A stretch of 64,000 bases of DNA from NCBI GenBank assembly GCA_963712465.1, contig CAVQHY010000006.1:558001-622000 (forward strand), in the 5' to 3' direction. Of the stretch, positions 14,439 to 26,358 are shown one piece after another; position 1 is the first letter of the stretch; each line of letters opens with the position of its first letter. Under the pieces are notes generated by a model. That model worked only from the letters and a program-made list of their open reading frames with translations. It searched no databases and had not been told where the DNA came from. A program made the translations under genes and the position numbers. The DNA comes from CAVQHY01 sp963712465 (GTDB lineage Bacteria > Actinomycetota > Thermoleophilia > Gaiellales > Gaiellaceae).

Positions 14439-15224
14439 ATGGCGACCGCTACCAAGAGGACCGCGCCACTGTCAGACGAGCAGCTGCAAGAGATGCTCGG
14501 GCTCGTCAAGGGCGCGGACAGCGTCGAGCTGAAGCTGACGGTGCCCGAGTCGAGTCAGCGCGGGACCGCAGTCGCGCTCGAGCTGGATCCACTGGACGCC
14601 CAGATCAGGCAGGTCTTCTTCTTCGATACCCCCGAGCTCACCCTCAACAAGGCGGGCGTCGTCGTTCGGGCGAGGCGAATCCAGGGCAAGGGGAACGACT
14701 CCGTGGTGAAGCTGCGCCCGGTCGTGCCGGATGCACTCCCGGAGCAGCTGCGGAAGTCTCCCAACCTCGTCGTCGAGGTCGACGCCATGCCGGGAGGTTT
14801 CGTGTGCTCGGCGGCGTTGAAGCAGAAGCTCGCGCCGACGGACGTCTGGGCCGCGATCAAGGGTGAGAAGCCGCTCCGGAAGCTCTTCTCGAAGGAGCAG
14901 CAGGAGTTCTTCGCCGCCAATGCTCCGGAAGGCGTCGAGCTCGGCGGGCTCTCGGTCATGGGTCCGATCTTCGTTCTCAAGCTGAAGTGGAGCCCACAAG
15001 GCTTCGGGCGTCCCCTCGTCGCGGAGCTCTGGCTCTACCCGGACGGCTCACGAATCCTCGAGCTCTCGACGAAGTGCGCGACGAACGAGCCGATGCAGGT
15101 GGCGGCAGAGGCACGTGCTTTCCTTGCGAAGAAAGGCGTAAACCTGTCCGGTGAGCAGCAGACGAAGACGAAGACGGCTCTCGAGTTCTTCGCGAACGAG
15201 CTCTCCGCGGGCCAGAGCGGCTAG
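14439..15224 (+). CDS. CYTH-like protein (triphosphate tunnel fold)
   Basis: A 261-residue protein whose middle segment 'QIRQVFFFDTPELTLNKAGVVVRARRIQGKGNDSVVKLRPVVPD' matches the CYTH/triphosphate-tunnel metalloenzyme core (F-D-T-P ... G-x-x-x-R-x-R and K-L-R). The N-terminal acidic strand (usually E-x-E-x-K) appears only as 'SVELKLTV', so catalysis is uncertain. CYTH proteins act on inorganic polyphosphate or nucleoside triphosphates. An AGGAGG site 9 bases upstream selects the ATG at 14439. The last bases overlap the 3' end of the convergent gene by 4. Confidence 0.75.
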   Translation: MATATKRTAPLSDEQLQEMLGLVKGADSVELKLTVPESSQRGTAVALELDPLDAQIRQVFFFDTPELTLNKAGVVVRARRIQGKGNDSVVKLRPVVPDALPEQLRKSPNLVVEVDAMPGGFVCSAALKQKLAPTDVWAAIKGEKPLRKLFSKEQQEFFAANAPEGVELGGLSVMGPIFVLKLKWSPQGFGRPLVAELWLYPDGSRILELSTKCATNEPMQVAAEARAFLAKKGVNLSGEQQTKTKTALEFFANELSAGQSG

Positions 15225-15523
15225 TCGTCGCTGCGTTGCTGTTCTTTGTGGATCTCGAACGCTGTCACCTGTGGCGGTGACGGGTACCCAGCCTCGCCGA
15301 TGCCTTGTAGGCCGGGCATCAACGTCTCGTCACGGAAACGTTCGTAGCTCTCCCGAGAATCCCAAAGCCCCAGAACGACCCAGCCGTCGTCGGTAGCCCC
15401 AGCTATGTGCTGGGCCAGGCCTTCGGGCAAACTCCCGTCCGTCGGGAAGACCTGGGCGCGCACGGCCTCGTACTGATCTTTGGTTCCACCGGGGTAGCGA
15501 ATGATGACGCCGAACGTTGCCAA
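15221..15523 (-). CDS. Small ABM-like protein
   Basis: A 100-residue protein 'ATFGVIIRYPGGTKDQYEAVRAQVFPTDGSLPEGLAQHIAGATDDGWVVLGLWDSRESYERFRDETLMPGLQGIGEA...'. The pattern of strand, helix, 'HIAGATDDGWVVLGLWDSRESYERF' and a final strand is that of dimeric alpha/beta-barrel stress-response/ABM-like proteins. TTG start with a GGAGGAG site just upstream. No catalytic prediction is possible. The 259 bases between this gene and the sulfatase hold no clear gene. Confidence 0.7.
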   Translation of the reverse strand: MATFGVIIRYPGGTKDQYEAVRAQVFPTDGSLPEGLAQHIAGATDDGWVVLGLWDSRESYERFRDETLMPGLQGIGEAGYPSPPQVTAFEIHKEQQRSDD

Positions 15524-15782
15524 AGCTCCTCCAATCTGCCGGGTGGTCGAGCCGCCACCGCGGAATCGTTGCGCGCGGCACACGACCTGTCCATTAGAAC
15601 ATGCGTCCGTGACCTCCGGGGGCGACGCCTGGGCTCGCTTCCGCCGGCGCTCGATCCGGTAGCGCAACCGTTGCTCCGGCCGCCGCCCATGACATCAGAG
15701 CGTCGGGCCGCGGGACGATCTGGGCCGCGTATGTCTGATAGACAGGTACCCACTTGGCGAGTCGGTGAACCTGAGGGGGTTG

Positions 15783-18141
15783 ATGATGGGAGAGGTGTTC
15801 AAGGGGACGATCAACGTCGATATTCGCGATTCGGAGCCCGATTGGTCTCCGTTCGAGCCGCCGAAGGCGCCGGACGGTGCGCCGAACGTTCTCTACATCG
15901 TCCTCGACGACGTCGGCTTCTCGGCGATGAGCTGCTACGGCGGGCCGATCGAGACGCCGAACATCGACCGGATCGTCGACGCCGGGCGTTCGCTACACGC
16001 AGTTCCACACGACGGCGCTGTGCTCGCCGACGCGCTCGTGCCTGCTCACGGGCCGCAACCACACGCGCAACAGCATGGCCTGCATCACCGAGGCCGCGAT
16101 CGGGTTCCCGAACGCGAGCGGCACGGTCCCGCCCGAGAACGGGATGCTCTCGGAGATCCTGGGCGAGCGCGGCTGGAACACGTACATGGTCGGCAAGTGG
16201 CATCTCTGCCCGACCGACGAGATGAACCTCGCCTCGACGCGGCGCAACTGGCCGACCGGCCGCGGCTTCGAGCGCTGGTACGGGTTCCTCGGCGCCGAGA
16301 CGAACCAGTGGTACCCCGACCTCGTCTACGACAACCATCCGGTCGACCAGCCGACGGACTCCGGAGGAGGGCTACCACCTCACCGACGACATCACCGACA
16401 AGGCGCTCGAGTTCATCCGCGACGCGAAGGCGGTCGCACCGGAGAAGCCGTTCTTCCTCTACTACGCGCCGGGCGCCTGCCACGCTCCGCACCACGCGCC
16501 GAAGGAGTGGATCGACAAGTTCAAGGGCCGCTTCGACATGGGCTACGAGGCGATCCGCGAGCAGACGCTCGCCAGGCAGAAGAAGCTCGGCATCGTGCCC
16601 GCCGACACGGAGCTGCCGCCGATCAACCCGATCGGGCGACCAGACGCGCACCGGCCCGGACGGAAAGCCGTTCCCGATGCTCGACGTCACGCGCCCGTGG
16701 GACTCGCTGAACGACGACGAGAAGAAGCTCTTCTCCCGCATGGCGGAGGTGTACGCGGGGTTCCTCGCGCACGCCGACTTCCACATCGGGCGCCTGCTCG
16801 ACTACCTCGAGGCGAACGAGCTGCTCGAGAACACGATGATCGTCGTCGTCTCCGACAACGGCGCCAGCGGCGAGGGCGGGCCCGACGGCTCCGTGAACGA
16901 GATGAAGTTCGCCAACGGCGTCCCCGACGACCTGGCCCAGAACCTGGCCATGATCGACGAGCTCGGCGGCACGAAGACGTACAACCACTACCCGAACGGC
17001 TGGGCGATGGCGTTCAACACGCCGTTCAAGATGTGGAAGCGCTACGAGTTCAACGGCGGAACGAGCGACCCGTGCATCATCTCGTGGCCGGCCGGGACGA
17101 AGGCGCGCGGCGAGATCCGCCACCAGTACCACCACGCGATCGACATCGTGCCGACGATCCTCGACGTCCTCGGCGTCGAGCCGCCGGAGACGATCAAGGG
17201 GCACACGCAGTCGCCGATCGACGGCGTCAGCATGCGCGAGAGCCTCGACGACGCGTCGGCCGAGTCGAAGCGGAAGACGCAGTTCTACGCGATGCTCGGC
17301 TCCCGCTCGATCTGGCACGAGGGCTGGAAGGCGGTGACGACGCATCCGTGCATCGCCGGCTGGGGCAACTTCAACGACGACGAGTGGGAGCTGTACCACG
17401 TCGACGTCGACCGCTCCGAGGTGAACAACCTCGCGGCGGAGCAGCCCGACAAGCTGCGGGAGCTCGTCAACGTCTGGTTCTCCGAGGCCGGCGCGAACGG
17501 CGCGTTCCCGCTCGACGACCGCACGCCGGTCGAGATCATGACCGACGCCTCGGCCACAGCTGACCGCTCCGCGCAACCGGTACGTGTACTTCCCGGGCAC
17601 GGCGCCGGTCAGCGAGTGGCAGGCCGTCAACACGAAGAACCGCTCGTTCGTGATCGGCGCGCTCGTCGACATCCCGGCCCCCGGAGCCGAGGGCGTGCTC
17701 TTCGCGATCGGGTCGCGCTTCGGCGGCCACGCGCTCTACGTCAAGGACAACCGCCTCCACTACGTCAACAACTTCGTCGGCGCCGAGGAGCAGATGGTCG
17801 TCGGCACCGAGGACGTTCCGACCGGCGAGAACCTGATCCTCTCGGCCTCGTTCGAGAAGGAAGGGATGGAACCGACGTGCGCCACCGGAACGTTGTCCCT
17901 GTACCACGGGGACACGAAGGTCGGCGAGGGCAAGATCAAGACCCAGCTCGGGGCATTTTCGATTGCCGGCTCGGGCCTCTACGTCGGACGGCACAGCGGC
18001 GAGCCGGTGACCGACGACTACCCCGGCGAGCCTCCGTACGTCTTCACCGGCGGGACGATCAACCGGGTCGCAGTCGACGTCAGCGGCGAGCCGTACGTCG
18101 ACCTCGAACGCCAGGCCGAGATGCTGATCCGGTCGCAGTAG
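15783..18141 (+). pseudogene. Type I arylsulfatase, broken by at least four frameshifts
   Basis: Joining frames gives a protein of about 780 residues: 'NVLYIVLDDVGFSAMSCYGGPIETPNIDRI', then 'TTALCSPTRSCLLTGRNHTR' with the formylglycine motif C-S-P-T-R, 'MVGKWHLCPTDEMN', 'PFFLYYAPGACHAPHHAPKEW', 'NTMIVVVSDNGASGEGGPDGS', and a C-terminal lectin-like beta domain. All metal and FGly motifs survive. Frame changes fall near 15990 (GGG run), 16355 (GG), 16635 (GGG) and 17550, and most behave as one extra base. That points to indel errors or recent decay rather than old loss. A formylglycine-generating enzyme at 61.2-62.1 kb could activate it. Start ATG 15783 (or 15786) after a GAGGGGG site. Confidence 0.85.
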
Positions 18142-18149
18142 GGGCCGGG

Positions 18150-19095
18150 ATGAGCGAGCACCTGACCTCCTGGCACGACACGGCGACACGCGAGGCGATC
18201 GTCGACTTCGTCGAGCGGGTGACGACGGAGGGTGGGCCCGACTACGTCGCAGCCCGCCGAGCGCGTCGCTGTCTTCGACAACGACGGCACGCTCTGGTGC
18301 GAGAAGCCGATGCCGATCGAGCTCGGCTTCATCCTCATGCGGCTCGCGGCGATGGCGGAGACCGATGAGTCGCTACGCGGGCGCCAGCCGTGGAAGGCCG
18401 CCTACGAGCAAGGACTACGGCTGGCTCGGCGAGGCGATCACGAAGCACTACCACGGCGACGAGTCGGATGTGAAGCTGCTGATGGGTGGCATCCTCCAGG
18501 CCTTCGCCGGACAGACGGTCGACGAATACTCGGCGGCCGCCGACGCCTTCCTGCGCGGCGGGAAGCACCCGACGCTCGGCCGCGGCGTTCAACGAATGCG
18601 GCTACCAACCGATGGTCGAGCTGCTGCGCTACCTCGAGGCCAACGGGTTCACCAACTACATCGCCTCGGGCGGCGACCGCGACTTCATGCGGCCGGTAAC
18701 CGAGGAGATCTACGGCATCCCGCCCGAGCACGTCATCGGCAGCTCGAACGCGCTTCGCTACACGGATGACGAGCACGGCGGGACGGTCACCTACGCCGCC
18801 GAGATGGACGTCTTCGACGACGGGCCGGTCAAGCCGGTGCGCATCTGGAGCCGCATCGGGCGGCGGCCGATCCTCGCCGGCGGGAACTCGAACGGCGACA
18901 TTCCCGATGCTCACGTACGCCGGCGGACCCGGGCGGCCTGCCCTTCGCCTGCTCCTGCTCCACGACGACGAGGAGCGCGAGTTCGACTACACCGCCGGCG
19001 CGGAGAAGTCACTGGAGCAGGCAGCGGCCAAGGGCTGGACCGTGGTCAGCGTCAAGAACGACTGGGCGACTGTCTTCGGTGAGGCATCGGTATGA
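18150..19095 (+). pseudogene. HAD-family phosphatase, broken by several frameshifts
   Basis: Joined frames read 'MSEHLTSWHDTATREAIVDFVERVTTEGG...ERVAVFDNDGTLWCEKPMPIELGF' (HAD motif I, D-x-D-G-T), 'EANGFTNYIASGGDRDFMRP' (motif II), and 'RPILAGGNSNGDIPMLTYA' (motif IV, G-N-S-N-G-D). The subfamily resembles phosphoserine-phosphatase-like HADs. At least four frame changes occur (near 18250, 18410, 18580 and 18900). The ATG lies 8 bases after the sulfatase stop, so the two formed one operon. Whether breaks are real or sequencing errors needs reads; each domain is otherwise intact. Confidence 0.8.
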
Positions 19096-19123
19096 CTTCC
19101 GAGCCTGCCTTCGCGGTCGGCCG

Positions 19124-20917
19124 CTAGCTGTCCGGGCTGTCGACGAGGCGGTCGAAGGCGAGGCCGCTCGAGCCCTCGCCGCGGCCGGTCGTCTTGTGGG
19201 CCGCGAGCCACACGACGACGCGCCCGTCGCGCCAGCGGGTGCGCTGGTAGGCCTGGGAGACGCGCGCGCCGGCGCGCGGGACCTCCTCCTCGTGGACGAA
19301 GTACGGCTCGGGCGGGGTGGCGTCGAGGCCGACGCGCAGCAGGGTCGTGAGCGGTCGCACGCGCTCCGGCGGGTTGGGATCGCCCTCGATGATGCGCGGC
19401 AGCGCGGCGCGTTGGAGCTGGATCTCGCGGTTGGAGCCCGGGACGTGCACCGGCGTGAAGGGGATCCAGTTCTCCGGGACGCTGTTCATCACCTGGTAGC
19501 GGACCGGAGCGGCGGGCGGCACCGCGGTCGTCGCCGGGGCGCCGAGCAGCCGCTCGTACTGCGCGCGGGTCTGGTAGGCGGCCTCGACGCCGCGCGTCCC
19601 GCGGCCGCTGGCGAGCATCACCACCGTCTCGATGCCCCACACCATGTTCGCCATCTCGTCGCGCACGAGCGCGACCTGCTCGATCGGCTCGGCCTCCTGC
19701 ACCTTCGGCACGGTCGGCAGCACCGCCAGCCCGGCCTCTTCGAGCGTGTACATGGCGAAGCGCTGCCACTGCTCGTCGGCGCGCGACCCGGTCCGCTCGA
19801 TCCAGAAGCGCTCGCCGAAGACGTTGGTCACGCTGAGACCCCGTACCCGCGCCAGCGAGCCGACCGGGATGTCGCACGGCAGCACGAACCAGTCGTTCGC
19901 GTAGACCAGGCCGAACTCGAGGAAGAGCAGCTTGGCCAGGTCGGTGGTGTCCGGCCGCACGTCGCCGAGGTTCGTCCGGCCGTCCTCGAAAGCCCAGTAG
20001 CGCAGGTTCGGCATGCCGTCGAAGGCGGCCGGCGCGGGGATGCCGGCGTACGTGTGCGTCGTCACCGGCCCGCCGGGGTCGGCGGCGCCGAGGTCGGCGG
20101 CGTTCGGATCGAAGTCGACACTCGGCCAGTCGAGTCGCCCGCCGGCGTAGCCCTCGGCCACGAGCGCCTGCTCGCCGTCGCCGTCCGGCGCGGCGCACGC
20201 GAAGCGATACTCGAAGCGCTGCGAGTCCCAGGCGTCCTCGGCGGGCGGCTGCTCGACGAGCCGCCTGAACCAGGCCACGAAGCGCACGGCGGCGTCGTCG
20301 AGGTCGTCCTTGTGCTCGTCGAGGACCGTCGTCATCAGGTCGTAGGCACGGTTGGCGGGGTCCGCCATCAGGTGCTCGTACAGCGCGCCGCCGTCCATCG
20401 CGCGCTCGGCCACCGCCGAGACCGCGGCCCACGCCGCCGGGTGCGCGCAGATCGCCACGTCGGCCGGGTCATCCGGATCGGGCAGCTCGATGCGATAGCG
20501 GTCGATGAACGCCGCGCGGTAGTCGTGGATGGGCGCGGCCATGGCCAGCCAGCGGCGTCCCATCGCGAGCCGCAGGTCGAGCCCGAGCGGCAGCGGCCGG
20601 CGCTCGACCGTCGCCTCGAGCGGAAGCGTGTCGTCGAAGTCCGTGGCCGGCGCGTCGCCGGGGCGGTAGCGCGTCAGGCGCCGCGACTCGACGTGCAGCC
20701 GCGCCTCGACGGGCGAGCCCGCGTCGTCGGCCTGGAACTCGGCGAGCTGCCACTGGCGCGCGAGCATCCACAGCGGATCGCGCACCTCGGCGCGCATGCT
20801 GCGCGCGAAGTCGGCGGTGCGCGGCCGGCCCTCGAGCCGGTTCCAGGTCGTCACGGTGGGGAACGCCCGCTCTTGGAGCGCCACGCCGATGTCGTCGATG
20901 CGGTAGCGGTCAGCCAT
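19124..20917 (-). CDS. Operon gene E: conserved 597-residue protein of unknown function
   Basis: An intact 597-residue frame, no signal peptide, no membrane helix, no family recognised. Landmarks: 'RSMRAEVRDPLWMLARQWQLAEFQADDAGSP' near residue 45, an acidic middle section, 'PNLRYWAFEDGRTNLGDV' and 'KLLFLEFGLVYANDWFVLPCDIPVG' around residues 310-350, 'WNRL...FGERFWIERTG' and 'NSVPENWIPFTPVHVPGSNREIQLQRAALPR' near residue 470. It looks like a soluble mixed alpha/beta protein. The ATG overlaps the stop of gene D by 8 bases, so translation is coupled. It is the last gene of the five-gene operon. Confidence 0.7.
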   Translation of the reverse strand: MADRYRIDDIGVALQERAFPTVTTWNRLEGRPRTADFARSMRAEVRDPLWMLARQWQLAEFQADDAGSPVEARLHVESRRLTRYRPGDAPATDFDDTLPLEATVERRPLPLGLDLRLAMGRRWLAMAAPIHDYRAAFIDRYRIELPDPDDPADVAICAHPAAWAAVSAVAERAMDGGALYEHLMADPANRAYDLMTTVLDEHKDDLDDAAVRFVAWFRRLVEQPPAEDAWDSQRFEYRFACAAPDGDGEQALVAEGYAGGRLDWPSVDFDPNAADLGAADPGGPVTTHTYAGIPAPAAFDGMPNLRYWAFEDGRTNLGDVRPDTTDLAKLLFLEFGLVYANDWFVLPCDIPVGSLARVRGLSVTNVFGERFWIERTGSRADEQWQRFAMYTLEEAGLAVLPTVPKVQEAEPIEQVALVRDEMANMVWGIETVVMLASGRGTRGVEAAYQTRAQYERLLGAPATTAVPPAAPVRYQVMNSVPENWIPFTPVHVPGSNREIQLQRAALPRIIEGDPNPPERVRPLTTLLRVGLDATPPEPYFVHEEEVPRAGARVSQAYQRTRWRDGRVVVWLAAHKTTGRGEGSSGLAFDRLVDSPDS

Positions 20918-23900
20918 CGTCGGTCTCCATGAGCTTCAGCGTGCCGTTCACGCGGCCGTAGTCGATCGCGATGGTGATCGGGTGCAGCGCGGTCGCGGTG
21001 ACCACCGCCGGCAGGAATCGCGCCCACGCCGTGCCGTCGAGCTGATCGGGCTCGACGGCGCGCAGCCGTGCGCCGTCCAGCGTCTCGTGCACGGCGTCGA
21101 CGATGTCGGCCCAGTCCCACGCGCCTGTCTGCTCTGGCGGCACGACGAGCAGCCACGCCTGCGGCGGCTCGCTGCTCGGCCGGTCGAAGTGAAAGGCCAG
21201 GCCCGTGGTCTGCGCCTCGCTCGGGAGCACTTCGGTCCACTCGTCGATCAGCAGCCCGCACTGGCGCTGCGCAGCATCGAACGAGCCGTCGTAGTGAGCC
21301 GTATAGAGCAGGCGATCTGAGTCGATGGCGGTGCCTGCCGGAAGCTCGAGTCCGAGCCAGGGCTCGCCGGGCCGGTACGGGAACTGGATCGCGGTGAGGT
21401 CGGGCTCGCCGATACCGAGCGGGTCGCTCATGAGCAGCGCCTGCTCCCAGTGCCCGAGCTTCTCGCGCACGCGGGCGAGCCCGTGCAGCCAGTCCTCGAT
21501 GGGCGCGTCGTGGTCGGCGGCGAGGTGGGCGAAGGGCGCGCCGCTCTCGCTCGCTCGCACGGCGTTGTCCCACTCCGCCGCCTGCTCGGGGCCGAGGGTG
21601 AGCTCGGGCAGCAGCCGCGCGTCGTCGCCGAGCAGCGCGCGATGGGCCTCGTCGAGGGCGGCGACGCGGGCGGGCCCGCCGGCCGCGGCGTCGTGGGCGT
21701 CGAGCGCGGCCTGCGCGGCGGCAAGGCGCGCGTCGATCCCGTCGGCGGCCGCGGTCGCGCGGGCGGCCATCGACGTCGCGTAGCCGACGATCTGGTCCTC
21801 GAACGGGGTGAGATCGAAGCCCTCCGCGTCGAGCGCGTCGAGCGGCAGGAGCGCGCCGACGGCGCCGAGCAGCGCGGTCAGCGTCGTAGCGGCGGTGGTG
21901 CGCAGCGCGTGGAACTGCGACCGGGCCTGCGCGAAGTCGGCGCGACGGGCGAGCACGACCGTCTTGAAGTTCGGCGGCACCGGGGTCGTCCCCGTGGTCG
22001 CCACGATGAGCTCGGCCTGCTGCAGGATGAGGACGTGCTCGGGGTCGGTCGGGCTGCCGGGCAGCCCGTCGTAGCGGTCGATGAGCGCGTCGAAGTCGTC
22101 GAGCCGGTGGTCGAAGCGCACGACGAGCGCCTCGGTCGCCGCGAGAACGTCGCGGAAGAGCTGTCCGCGGAAGGCGGCGAGGTCGCTCCAGTCGGTCGCG
22201 GGGATCCCGAAGCGCGCGACGGTCGCAAGCTGGTCGGTGAGGTCGTCGAGCAGCGCGTCGACGCCGCCGAGCAGCGCGGACCGGTGGTTGGTGGGGTCGG
22301 CCAGGCGCGGGTCCGCGGCCAGGCCCCGCAGCGCGGTGGCGATCGGCGCGAGGCGATCGCGCACCTCGGTCGCGCGACCGGGATCGGCCTGCACCGCGGC
22401 ATCCATCGCCTCGCGCGCCTCGTTGGTGAGCGCCGCGTCGCTCGCCCGCAGCGGGCGCGAGCGCAGCGCGAGGGCGCGCAGGCTCTCGACCAGCGGGGCG
22501 ATCTCGAAGAACGTCGTCGCCTTGCCCGGCACGCGCTTCGTGTAGACGATGCGCAGCTGCGCGTCGGGCCGCGGCGTCACCGTGCGCTGGACGCGCAGGA
22601 GCACGCGAGCGTCGAGCTCGCCCATGGCCTGGTCGCCGTCGGGTTGCAGAAGGGCCAGGAGGTCGAGCGGCTGTAGACCGACGTCGGCCTGAGTGACGAC
22701 CTGGCTGGCGGGCGCCCCCGTCGCGGGGTCGTCCCACTGGACGGCGCAGGCCACCGACGACGGTGGCGGCAGGCGCTTCGCCAGCCACGCGTTGAGCGCG
22801 GGCTCGCCGATCGACCGCGGCGTGACCCCGAGGCCGGGGATCGGCGTCTGCAGGGGGTCCGCCTGCGGACGCACGTGGATCGCGACGCGATGGGTGATCG
22901 CGCTGCCACTGCGCGGCGTCTGCACGACCTGCGGCTCGAGCGGCAGCGACGCGCGGCCGAAGGCGTCGAGGGTCGCGGCGGCGCGGTCGACGTTGCCGAT
23001 CACGGCCTGGTGCACGCTCTCGGCGAGCGTCAGGTCGGCGCTGGCGTCGTGCACCTCGAGCAATGCTGCGACCTCGGCGTCGATGGCCGCTGCCTGCGCC
23101 GGCGTCGCGGCGGGGAGGTCGCGCCCGAACGGGTAGGAGGCGTCGCCCGTCTGGCGCACGTGGGTGACGAGCGCGAGGCCGTCGACGACGTTGCGCGCCT
23201 CGACGGCCTCGATCGGGACGTCGTCGTCGCTGCGCGTCTCGTCGAGGCGGTCGGCCACCAGCGGGAACGCCTTGCGCAGCGCGAGCAGGAACGCGTCGAC
23301 CTCGGCGACGGCGTGGCGGTCGTGCAGCCCACGCTCGAGGCGGTAGCCGAGCAGCGCGCCGAGCGACTGACCGTTGCGCATCCCCTCGATGATCTCCAGC
23401 GCGGCGCGCACCCGGCGCGAGGAGAGGTCGACGGCGAAGGCGTCGGGCGTCGCCGGCGTGGCGTGGGCGAGGTAGCCGCTGCGCAGCACCGCCGCGGTCA
23501 CGGCGTGGTTGAGCGACGGCGCGTGCAGGTGGCCGCCGTTCGTCGAGTCGATGACCAGCGGGCTCGTGCCGTCGGGATCGAAGACCTTCGCGAGGTCCTC
23601 GTCGAGGACGACTGGGGTGAGGTCCCGCGGTCGTGGCCGTACGTCCTCGAGCCATCCGAAGGCGCCGAGATGGACGCCGGTGCGCTCGCCGAGCGCGGCC
23701 AGACGCTCGTGCACCAGCCCGGTCATCCACGCGTCGAGACGGTACGAGCAGGTGTCGACGTGCTCGGCCAGCAGCCGCTCCAGACGCGCTGTCGGCACGT
23801 CGCGCAGCCGATCGAGCGCGGCGAGCTGGTCGTCGAGGAGGCGAACGCCCGGCGCCTCGCCGCCGAGCACGGCGGTGATGTGATCGCCGACGAGCGTCAC

Positions 23901-26358
23901 GTCGTCGCCGGTGACGGCGACGTCGGTGCGATACAGCTGGGCGAAGCGGCTCTCGCTGTCCGGAGCGCGCTCGGCCACGTTGACGAATGGCGCCTCCTCG
24001 CGTAGCTGCGCGACGGTCGCGACGTCGATCGCGCCCGCGTCTAGCCGCAGCCGCACGGCCGTCTCCCAGTAGCCGAGCAGCACGGCGTGGCGGAGCATCA
24101 GGTAGAGCAGCGCGGCGGGGTCGTCCTCGAGGCCGTCCTCGCGGCGCACGGTCTCCAGCGACGTGCGGGCCGCGTCGATCAGCCACGCGATGTAGTTGCG
24201 GTCGTCGGCGGTGTATGCGCGGATCGGCGCGGACTCCGACAGCGGCCGGTCGTCGACCAGCGGCCCGAGGAGGCGTTGCTGGGCGCCGAAGAACACTCGC
24301 TCGAGGATGTCGGGGGTGGCGTCGCCCTCGTAGCCGAGACGTCGCAGCAGGTCGCTGCCGTCCTCGAGCACGCCCGACGCCTGGAACGCCGCCAGCCACG
24401 ACGCACCGGCACCCCACAGGTTCACCCGGTTGTAGAGGTCGTCGACGCTCTCGGCGTAGCGCTGGTGGTACTCCACCGAGGTCGCGTTGAGGCCGACGAC
24501 GTCGAGCAGCGTCTGCTGCGGGGTGCCGCCGGGCCCGATCCGCGAAACGCCGCCCGCCAGCGCCGCCCAGTCGCCGCGCGCCGCGAGCAGGCGCGCGTGC
24601 AGGCCGGCCTCGAAGGCCTGCTTGGAGGTGAATGCCATCCGCGAGAACGCGGTCGTCGCGAGGATGCCGTACGGCTGCGAGCCGACCCGCACGGCGGGCG
24701 CCGGGCCGCGGCCGCTGACGAACGCCGTGAAGAAGCGCCGCACCTGATCGAGCGCGCGCTCGTCGAACACGGGCTGCAGGAGCGTCCCGAGCATGTAGCC
24801 GAGCGTCGCCGGCCATAGCGCGGTCTGCATCGCGCGCGCCTCGCGCTGGTCGCGGCCGGCGGCTCCGGCGAGCGGCGCGAGGACCGCGGGATCGATCCCC
24901 AGCCACCGCGCGAGCCACTCGCCGTCGCGCTGGTCGAGCGGATCGGGCGTCGGCGTGAAGGCCGGGGGGGCCGCGAAGGGGTCGCGCCAGGTTGCGTCGG
25001 GATCGTCGCCGCGCCGGACGCCTGAGCTCACCTCCTCGGTGTTGTTGGTGGGCAGGCCCTGCGGCAGCAGATCGAAGCCGGCCCGCCCGTGGCGGTGGTG
25101 CTCGAGCAGCTCCTCGAGCTCGGCCTTCGCCTGCGCGGCGTCCGAGCTCGTGCGCAGCCCGACGACGAGCAGGCGGTCCAGGCCGTTGGCCGTCGTCGCG
25201 TTCAGCTCGACCCGGAAGCCGAGGCCGTCCTTGACCGCGCGGTCGAAGTCGAACAGCCAGCGCAGCTCGTCGGAGGTCTGCAGCGTGCCGTCGATGCTGG
25301 CCAGCGAGTCCTCGTCGGAGGGATCGGGGCCGACCACGACGCGCTCGGGCAGCGGCGCGCCGAGCTCTTCGAGGACCAGCGCGCCGTCGCGGTACCCGAG
25401 CAGGACGAAGCGCTCGGGTAGCAGAGCGGCCGTGGGCGGGCGGGTCCACGATGCGCCTGCAGCGACCGGCCGGGCGGGCAGGAGGAGGAAGGCGACCTGG
25501 ACGTCGACGTCGGCGCGGGTGAGCGGCGGCGCCGGTGACTCATCCGGGTTGGCCGGCGCGTACTGCTCGAGGATCTCGTCGGCGCGCGCGGCGCCGACCG
25601 CGCTGACGAGGTCGGCGTGGGCCTGCTGGATGGCCTGCGCGTCGTCGCCGCCGCGCCAGACGGCCGCCCAGTAGGTGGCGAGCGCCGCGGCCTCGGGGGG
25701 CGGTGGCGGCTGCGTCGCGACGACGAGCACGACGTCGTCGGGCGCGGCCTTGACTGGCCGCTGCGCCTCCGTGTTCAGCGGCGCGTGCCTGCCGACGACG
25801 TAGCCCGCGCGTCCCGATCCCAGGCTGGCCACGATCGCGCGCCACGCCGCGCGCTGGCCAAGCTCCACGCCGCCCGCGCGCCAGACGTCGATCCAGTAGC
25901 GCTCGACCACGCCGTACTCGTTCTCCGAGAGGTCGGGCTCGAAGGTGTCGACCAGGCAGTCGTCGGGGAAGACGCGCACCAGCAGCTCGCCGCTCGACCC
26001 AGCGCGTCTCCAGGCGGAGAGGGAGCAGGAGCACGGGCTCGCGGTCGTCCCAATCGGCGGCGCCCTCGCGCGGATCGGCGAGCGGCGCGAAGGCCTCGAC
26101 GGCGCCACGCGCGGCAACCGCGGCACGCGTGGCGGTCTCGCGCGCGGTGGCCAGTCGCGCCTCAGCCTCGCGCACTGCGCGCTGCGCGGCGGCCAGGTCG
26201 GCGTCGTCCTCGCCGACCGAGCGGGCGATGCGCTGAGCGGAGGCCTTGGCGGCGCGCGCCTGGTCCCGGGCGGCGAGGAGAGAGGCCCGCGCCCGGTCGG
26301 CGGCTTCGCGGGCGGCGCGAAGCTCGTCCTTACGGTCGGGGGAGTCCGGCACCGTCAC
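20910..26358 (-). CDS. Operon gene D: giant (about 1815-residue) protein of unknown function, one frameshift
   Basis: Starts with GTG at 26358 overlapping the stop of gene C (GTGA). Residues 1-105 are an Ala/Arg/Glu-rich coiled coil ('DELRAAREAADRARASLLAA...ARAAKASAQRIARS'). After 'EPVLLLPLRLETRW' the frame changes near 26005 to 'GELLVRVFPDDCLVDTFEPDLSENEY', which then runs unbroken to the end. The body has about ten recognisable blocks, such as 'VRVGSQPYGILATTAFSRMAFTS', 'YNRVNLWGAG', 'SFEYHQRYAESV', 'LLRSGYLAHATPATPDAFAVDLSSRRVRAALEIIEGMRN' and 'SGLAFHFDRPSSEPPQAWLLVVPPEQ'. No membrane segment and no known domain was recognised. A structural or scaffolding role is only inferred from size. 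Confidence 0.7.

Noticed and set aside
19079..20932. A 617-residue plus-strand frame opposite gene E
   Set aside because: Same reason: antisense shadow of a well-formed gene with linked start and stop codons; no recognisable motif.
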